Shown here: positions 5,564 to 8,977 of the stretch, one piece after another | How the letters are laid out: each line of letters begins with the position of its first letter | Numbering within the stretch: the stretch's first letter is position 1 | Assembly (NCBI GenBank): GCA_031278025.1 | Contig: JAITLF010000210.1 | Coordinates: 1-8,977 of the forward strand | Direction of reading: 5' to 3' | DNA from: Treponema sp. | GTDB lineage: Bacteria; Spirochaetota; Spirochaetia; Treponematales; Breznakiellaceae | DNA length: 8,977 bases | The notes under the pieces: generated by a model | What the model was told of the DNA's origin: nothing | What the model saw: the letters and a program-made list of their open reading frames with translations, nothing else | Databases searched by the model: none | Translations under genes and position numbers: made by a program

Positions 5564-5800
5564 CAGCCGGAAGTGGGGGATTCTATCGGATAAACGAGGT
5601 CAATGGGTATCACCGTTTCATCAAAGAAAGGAACAGGAGCGCACGCGCTTTCGGAACGAAATACTTGAACCGGTACAACGCGTTTTTTCGCGGGTGTATC
5701 GCGGCTCAAATTATCTTAGCGATGACCTGTATAAAACGATGCGGATCAGCGGTTTCAAGACAATGCCGCCACGCAAACCGAGGGCCTGCTCACCCTGTAG
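5564..5800 (+). pseudogene. C-terminal scrap of a second transposase (IS1595/ISXO2-like), frameshifted
   Basis: In one frame, 5581-5682 reads FYRINEVNGYHRFIKERN, then ARAFGTKYLNRYNA. This resembles the C-terminal part of IS1595/ISXO2-type DDE transposases, where an N-x-x-N-x-x-H-x-x-x-K element precedes a G-V-x-T-K-Y-L-N-x-Y-x-x-x-F segment. At a run of six Ts (5683-5688) the sensible reading jumps frame: SRVYRGSNYLSDDLYKTM follows in the neighbouring frame, as if one T were lost. Another shift near 5760 would lead to QTEGLLTL and a stop at about 5799. The catalytic N-terminal part is absent. The family is assigned from memory of the motif and could be a related transposase group. Confidence 0.5.
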
Positions 5801-5891
5801 CTGCTCTTCAACCCTGTTTTTGACTATCACCGATTTTTTATACATTTTTATATTTCCAAAAAATTTGCCAACCAATTGCACATAACTGTCA
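5801..5891. other. AT-rich spacer before the PASTA gene
   Basis: Between the transposase scraps and the PASTA promoter I see no gene. The sequence becomes AT-rich with runs of T and A but holds no GC-rich stem that would make a convincing terminator. Confidence 0.4.
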
Positions 5892-5920
5892 TTTACATAC
5901 CGTGCCTTTTTTGTTATAGT
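5892..5920 (+). promoter_or_regulatory. Sigma-70 promoter for the PASTA protein gene
   Basis: A -35 TTTACA (5892-5897, five of six) and a -10 TATAGT (5915-5920, five of six) are separated by exactly 17 bp. The predicted leader is short: a Shine-Dalgarno-like AGGA (5928-5931) lies 9 nt before the ATG at 5941. The promoter sits just after the transposase remnants, so the gene has its own transcription start. Confidence 0.7.
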
Positions 5921-5940
5921 AGCTTTCAGGATTTATCAGA

Positions 5941-6993
5941 ATGGATTTTGAAACCCTGGAAAGTTATATATCCAATCACCTCAAGCTTTTTATTTCCATG
6001 GTCGCGGGGATTGTGATTTTTGTGGGGCTTATAGCGGCAGTGGTTTTTTTTATTGCCCTCCGCGGGGCGGAGCAGACCATGGTGCCGGATGTGCGGGGTC
6101 AGGATCTGACTTCAGCCCTGCTTGAACTTCAGGTCAAGGAGCTATACCCCCGGATTCAGCTTCGTTATTCTCAAACTTCGGCGGACAAGGGGCTTGTCCT
6201 GGAGCAGGAACCTGTCCCGGGTACAATAGTCAAAGCCGGCAGGCGCATACGCCTTGTGGTAAGCCAGGGCGTAATGATCAATACTGTAGAAAATTATCTT
6301 GGCCGCAATATTGAAGAAGTCAGGATGGATATTCAGACCCTCTATGCCGCCGAAGGGGGCGCCCCGCCTCTTATCACACTTAAACAGCCCATAATGTACC
6401 AGTATTCCGATGAAGCGCCGGGAACCATTCTTGAGCAGAGGCCCGAAGAAGGGGCGGGTATTTCAGGCCCTGTAGCCCTGGAAATGGTGGTCAGCCGGGG
6501 GCCCGAGGACGCTCTTGTTAAAATACCCGATCTTATAGGCCTTGGCATGGACGAAGCTTTGGATCAGATTGCCATAACGGGCATAGATTTTACCTTTACC
6601 CTAAAGCCCGCTCTTCCCGGGGAAAAGCCCGAAACAGTGGCGGATCAAAATCCTTCCGGGGGCGTAATGGCAAAGTCGGGAACCAGGGTAAACATAGTCC
6701 TGCTTTCGCCGCCTGCCGGGGCGTTCCAAAGGGATGGTCCTTCCGGCGAAGTATTCGGGCTTTTCAGGTATGATATGGCTAAAAACCCCTATCCCCTGTC
6801 GATACGTCTTGAAGCCCAGACCCCGGACGGCGAAAGGCGCCGCCTTCTTGCTGTTGAATATTCCGGCGGCCCCCTGGTTGTCCCTTACAAGCTGCCTTTA
6901 AATTCGCTGATTGTTTTGTATATGCTTAACCGCGAAATCCACCGCGAAACGGTGATACCCCCGGCAGAGTCTTTGTCCCTGGATCAGTTATAA
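5941..6993 (+). CDS. Membrane-anchored protein with three PASTA repeats
   Basis: A 350-residue protein with a short cytoplasmic N-terminus, one transmembrane helix (about 15-40) and an extracytoplasmic part. Three PASTA-like repeats follow: about 47-110 (begins MVPDVRGQDLTSAL, then VLEQEPVPGTIVKAGRRIRLVVSQG), about 111-187 (more divergent, ending EQRPEEGAGISGPVALEMVVSRG) and about 193-256 (IPDLIGLGMDEAL, then ADQNPSGGVMAKSGTRVNIVL). The last 95 residues are unrecognised. PASTA domains bind peptidoglycan fragments or act as spacers in penicillin-binding proteins and Ser/Thr kinases; no kinase or transpeptidase domain is attached here. Stand-alone PASTA proteins occur in spirochaetes, and a cell-wall sensing or scaffolding role is an inference. 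The gene has a good promoter and Shine-Dalgarno. It ends 24 bp from the convergent ligase stop. Confidence 0.88.
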   Translation: MDFETLESYISNHLKLFISMVAGIVIFVGLIAAVVFFIALRGAEQTMVPDVRGQDLTSALLELQVKELYPRIQLRYSQTSADKGLVLEQEPVPGTIVKAGRRIRLVVSQGVMINTVENYLGRNIEEVRMDIQTLYAAEGGAPPLITLKQPIMYQYSDEAPGTILEQRPEEGAGISGPVALEMVVSRGPEDALVKIPDLIGLGMDEALDQIAITGIDFTFTLKPALPGEKPETVADQNPSGGVMAKSGTRVNIVLLSPPAGAFQRDGPSGEVFGLFRYDMAKNPYPLSIRLEAQTPDGERRRLLAVEYSGGPLVVPYKLPLNSLIVLYMLNREIHRETVIPPAESLSLDQL

Positions 6994-6994
6994 A

Positions 6995-7023
6995 AACTTG
7001 ATGCCAATCGCGTTTCCCTAATT
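6995..7023. repeat. Dispersed repeat copy between convergent genes
   Basis: This copy matches 4405-4433 at 26 of 29 positions. It carries only the right half of the palindrome (ending GTTTCCC); the GGGAAAC left arm is missing. It starts 2 nt after the PASTA gene stop, and its final bases supply the stop codon (TAG, read leftward at 7020-7018) and last codon of the acyl-CoA ligase. It fills essentially the whole 24-bp gap between the convergent genes. I see no strong terminator hairpin in it. Confidence 0.8.
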
Positions 7024-8595
7024 GTGCGGCGCGTACAGGAAGCGTTTAATTTTGGAGGTGGGGGTTTTTTCAAAAGGCGCCTGGCGTACTTCGATACGGC
7101 TAAGGCGGGAAAATGCCGCCATGCGCCGGTTGATATTATTTTTAAGCTCATCAAGTTTTTCCCCAAGCGCGGTCAGGGCAAGCTGGGCTTTTTCGTCTAA
7201 AACTATCAGGGCTACAAGCTCGCCCCTTGAGCCGGGAACAACCAGGGCGTCTTCTACCATATTCGAGTTATATAAAAGCTGTTCAATTTCTTCGGGATAG
7301 ATATTTTCTCCCGAGGGCCCAAGGATAAGCGCTTTAAGCCTGCCTTTTATGTAAAGGCAGCCTTTTTTGTCTATCCGGCCCAGGTCTCCTGTTTTGAACC
7401 AGCCGTCTTCGGTAAAAGCGGCTTTGGTTCGTTCTTCGTCCCGGTAATATCCGGGCATAACGTTGGGGCCTTTTACTTCGATTTCGCCGCTTTCAGCCAG
7501 CCTTAGGGAAACGCCCTTTACGGCCCTGCCCGAAGAACGGTAGGGAAAGTGATACGGAGAAGTTCCGGTAACCAGTGGGGCGCATTCGGTAAGGCCGTAG
7601 CCCGGCGCATAGGGAAAGCCCGCCTTGCGGAGAAAGTTCTCCACTTCTTCGTCCAGAGGCGCCCCGCCCAGGCCGAAAAACCGTACCAGGGACCCCAGGG
7701 CGGCCATCAATCTAGCGCCCGCAGCCCGTATTGCCAGATAGCGGGTTAGGGGGAATTTATACAGGGGGTTCTTTTTTAGTTTTGGAAAGATGCTGTTTTT
7801 GCAGATCTTTTCTATAAACAGGGGAACCGAAACCATGGCGGTGGGGCGCAGAGTCTGCATTGCCGGAAGCAACACCCCGGGCGAGGCGGGCTTGTCCAGA
7901 TAGGTTACCGAAGCGCCTGACATTACCGGGGCAAGAAGGCCGAGGGTGCATTCGTAGGTGTGGGCCAGCGGGATCACCGAAAGAAGCCTGTCCCGGGAAT
8001 AAATCTTCATTAAGGAACGGGAAGCCTGGGCGGTAAAAATAAGGTTAAGGTGGGTAAGGACTACACCCTTGCTTGCGCCGGATGTTCCGGAAGTATAGAT
8101 GATTGAAGCGGGATCGTTTTCGTCAACCCTGGGCAGGGAAGATATTTCGGGCATCCGTTTTCCTTCCAGCAGATCTTTTCCATTCAGGGCGAGGCGGGGG
8201 ATGCTGTTGTCAATTTCCGCTTCAAGAAACCGCGTCCGGGACCGCTCGCTATAGCAGATAAAGGAAGCCCCGCAGTGAGCGGCAATGGCGCTGATTTGCC
8301 CGGGGGTAAAATCCATAAGCGCCGGAACGGAGATCCCTCCGGCCAGGGCCGTACCAAAATAGGCTACAGGCCACATGGTGTGGTTTTCCGAAAGTATCAT
8401 CACCCTGCCGCCGCTCGTTAGGCCCCGGTCAAGAAGGAGCCCCGCAAAGCGCAGGGCTTTTTCGCCAAAACCGGCATAGTTTAATACGCCATAAATATGC
8501 GAATCCCGGTATATCTGAAAGGCGGTTTTCGTTTTGTACGCCTTCGCCGCAGTCAACGCAAGGCACCCCAGGGTCCTTTTTTCAAGAATGATCAA
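7018..8595 (-). CDS. AMP-forming long-chain fatty acid--CoA ligase-like protein
   Basis: A member of the acyl-adenylate-forming superfamily: ATP plus a carboxylic acid gives acyl-AMP, then a thioester with CoA. With the start at 8595 the product has 525 residues. Motifs, numbered from that start, are the P-loop IIYTSGTSGASKGVVLTH (165-182), PLAHTYE (209-215), GLGGAPL (308-314), YGLTECAP (333-340), GWFKTGD (398-404), GRLKALI (418-424) and the C-terminal PTSKIKR (512-518) with the expected adenylation lysine K515. The FadD-like layout suggests fatty acid activation for membrane lipid synthesis or uptake; chain length is not readable. The ATG at 8667 has no ribosome binding site, whereas TTG at 8595 has GGAG 7 nt upstream (8603-8606) and a promoter candidate behind it. 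The stop codon lies in the dispersed repeat. Confidence 0.9.
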   Translation of the reverse strand: MIILEKRTLGCLALTAAKAYKTKTAFQIYRDSHIYGVLNYAGFGEKALRFAGLLLDRGLTSGGRVMILSENHTMWPVAYFGTALAGGISVPALMDFTPGQISAIAAHCGASFICYSERSRTRFLEAEIDNSIPRLALNGKDLLEGKRMPEISSLPRVDENDPASIIYTSGTSGASKGVVLTHLNLIFTAQASRSLMKIYSRDRLLSVIPLAHTYECTLGLLAPVMSGASVTYLDKPASPGVLLPAMQTLRPTAMVSVPLFIEKICKNSIFPKLKKNPLYKFPLTRYLAIRAAGARLMAALGSLVRFFGLGGAPLDEEVENFLRKAGFPYAPGYGLTECAPLVTGTSPYHFPYRSSGRAVKGVSLRLAESGEIEVKGPNVMPGYYRDEERTKAAFTEDGWFKTGDLGRIDKKGCLYIKGRLKALILGPSGENIYPEEIEQLLYNSNMVEDALVVPGSRGELVALIVLDEKAQLALTALGEKLDELKNNINRRMAAFSRLSRIEVRQAPFEKTPTSKIKRFLYAPHN

Positions 8596-8602
8596 ATAGT
8601 TT

Positions 8603-8650
8603 CTCCAATTAGCGTCTACGTTATAGACAGACACTATATAGACCTGTAAA
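8603..8650 (-). promoter_or_regulatory. Ligase promoter region with palindrome and ribosome binding site
   Basis: Read on the minus strand: TTTACA (8650-8645), a long 19-bp spacer, TATAAC (8625-8620), then GGAG (8606-8603) before the TTG start at 8595. The -10 lies inside a perfect interrupted palindrome, GTCTA-N5-TAGAC (8614-8628). GTCTATA recurs 15 bp upstream (8643-8637), so a repressor or activator could bind here. The 19-bp spacing is non-ideal, which would fit a regulated promoter. If correct, the upstream ATG at 8667 cannot be the start because it precedes the transcript. Confidence 0.5.
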
Positions 8651-8829
8651 CCCCGGGAAAGTTGCATGCGTTACGGCAAACGGTACCACGAAAACCCCCG
8701 GGAATAGAGGTCTTCAAGACTGCCGGGAAATAACTCGGGCGGTTCATCAGAGGGGGAAAATATAAAAATATTCCAGCCTCTGTGTATTTGGAAATAGCCG
8801 CCCTGGAAGGGCTGGGGATAAAAAGCCGT
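8651..8829. other. Intergenic region right of the ligase gene
   Basis: No convincing gene was found in this stretch on either strand. It is of mixed composition, with a short AT-rich patch at about 8758-8771. It separates the ligase promoter from the hairpins that end the gene at the right edge. Confidence 0.4.
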
Positions 8830-8846
8830 CCGCCGTCATCCGGCGG
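8825..8846 (-). terminator. Second hairpin, possible backup terminator
   Basis: CCGCCG (8830-8835) and CGGCGG (8841-8846) form a perfect 6-bp stem with a 5-nt loop. Read leftward, the stem is followed by ACGGC and then a run of Ts (8824-8820), so the T-run is a few bases away. It lies directly downstream of the stronger terminator at 8852-8879 and probably backs it up. Confidence 0.5.
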
Positions 8847-8851
8847 CGCGT

Positions 8852-8879
8852 AAAAAAGCCCCCGGACAATGCCGGGGGC
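8852..8879 (-). terminator. Rho-independent terminator of the right-edge minus-strand gene
   Basis: GCCCCCGG (8858-8865) and CCGGGGGC (8872-8879) form a perfect 8-bp GC stem with a 6-nt loop. On the minus strand the stem is followed immediately by six Ts (8857-8852). This is a textbook intrinsic terminator placed about 20 nt after the stop codon of the partial gene at 8901-8977. Confidence 0.9.
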
Positions 8880-8900
8880 CGGGAGACGAGGGGTTAACGG

Positions 8901-8977
8901 TTAATACCCCAGTGGAAGACTGCTAAAAGCGCTATACGCCACTGAACCGCCGCCGTTGGTGATACTTACGCCGGTTG
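8901..8977 (-). CDS. C-terminal end of an unidentified protein (cut by right window edge)
   Basis: One minus-strand frame stays open from the window edge to TAA at 8903-8901 and gives the last 24 residues: TGVSITNGGGSVAYS followed by AFSSLPLGY. The other two minus-strand frames have stops in this stretch. The strong terminator 20 nt downstream supports a real gene end. The Gly/Ser-rich, aromatic-ending tail would suit a secreted or surface protein, but it is too short to identify. Confidence 0.6.
   Translation of the reverse strand, partial: TGVSITNGGGSVAYSAFSSLPLGY

Noticed and set aside
1..8977. CRISPR array, tRNA or rRNA genes
   Set aside because: No regularly spaced direct repeats and no tRNA cloverleaf or rRNA-like conserved stretches were seen. 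The repeats present are few, palindromic and dispersed.

Overview
The window most resembles chromosomal DNA of a spirochaete, probably a termite-gut-type Treponema. This is an inference. It rests on a C-P lyase cluster in a genome of moderate to high GC, a stand-alone membrane-anchored PASTA protein, an Ig-like surface-protein fragment, and many small palindromic repeats and transposase scraps. No rRNA or marker gene in the window fixes the taxon.

Left half (1-4258), all on the minus strand: part of a carbon-phosphorus lyase operon that breaks down phosphonates. In transcription order it reads phnI (4258-2975), phnJ (2988-2149, overlapping phnI by 14 bp), a 192-bp gap holding a palindromic repeat, phnK (1956-1105) and phnM (1067 to beyond the left edge). 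PhnI and PhnJ are core subunits that load and cleave the ribosyl phosphonate. PhnK is the ABC-type ATPase that docks on that core. PhnM hydrolyses the triphosphate intermediate. phnG and phnH, usually just upstream of phnI, are not there, and phnL is not between phnK and phnM. PhnK carries a four-cysteine insert, and PhnI carries long low-complexity inserts.

Middle (about 4259-5940): an accessory patch. A compound palindromic repeat (4391-4461) lies upstream of phnI. Part of it is a 30-bp sequence that recurs inverted just downstream of phnJ, so phnI-phnJ are bracketed by inverted repeats. Next come a frameshifted Ig-like surface-protein fragment, a very AT-rich GNAT acetyltransferase with a near-consensus promoter, and the fused remains of two unrelated transposases.

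Right half (5941-8977): a membrane-anchored protein with three PASTA repeats (+ strand) converges on a fatty-acid-type AMP-forming acyl-CoA ligase (- strand). Another copy of the dispersed repeat separates them and overlaps the ligase stop codon. The ligase most likely starts at a TTG codon with a good ribosome binding site, not at the upstream ATG. At the right edge lie the last 24 codons of another minus-strand gene, followed by two hairpins; the one nearer the gene is a convincing terminator.

Nothing here is clearly a wholly new system. The most interesting points are the inverted-repeat bracketing of phnIJ, the PhnK cysteine insert, and the repeat family placed at gene ends.
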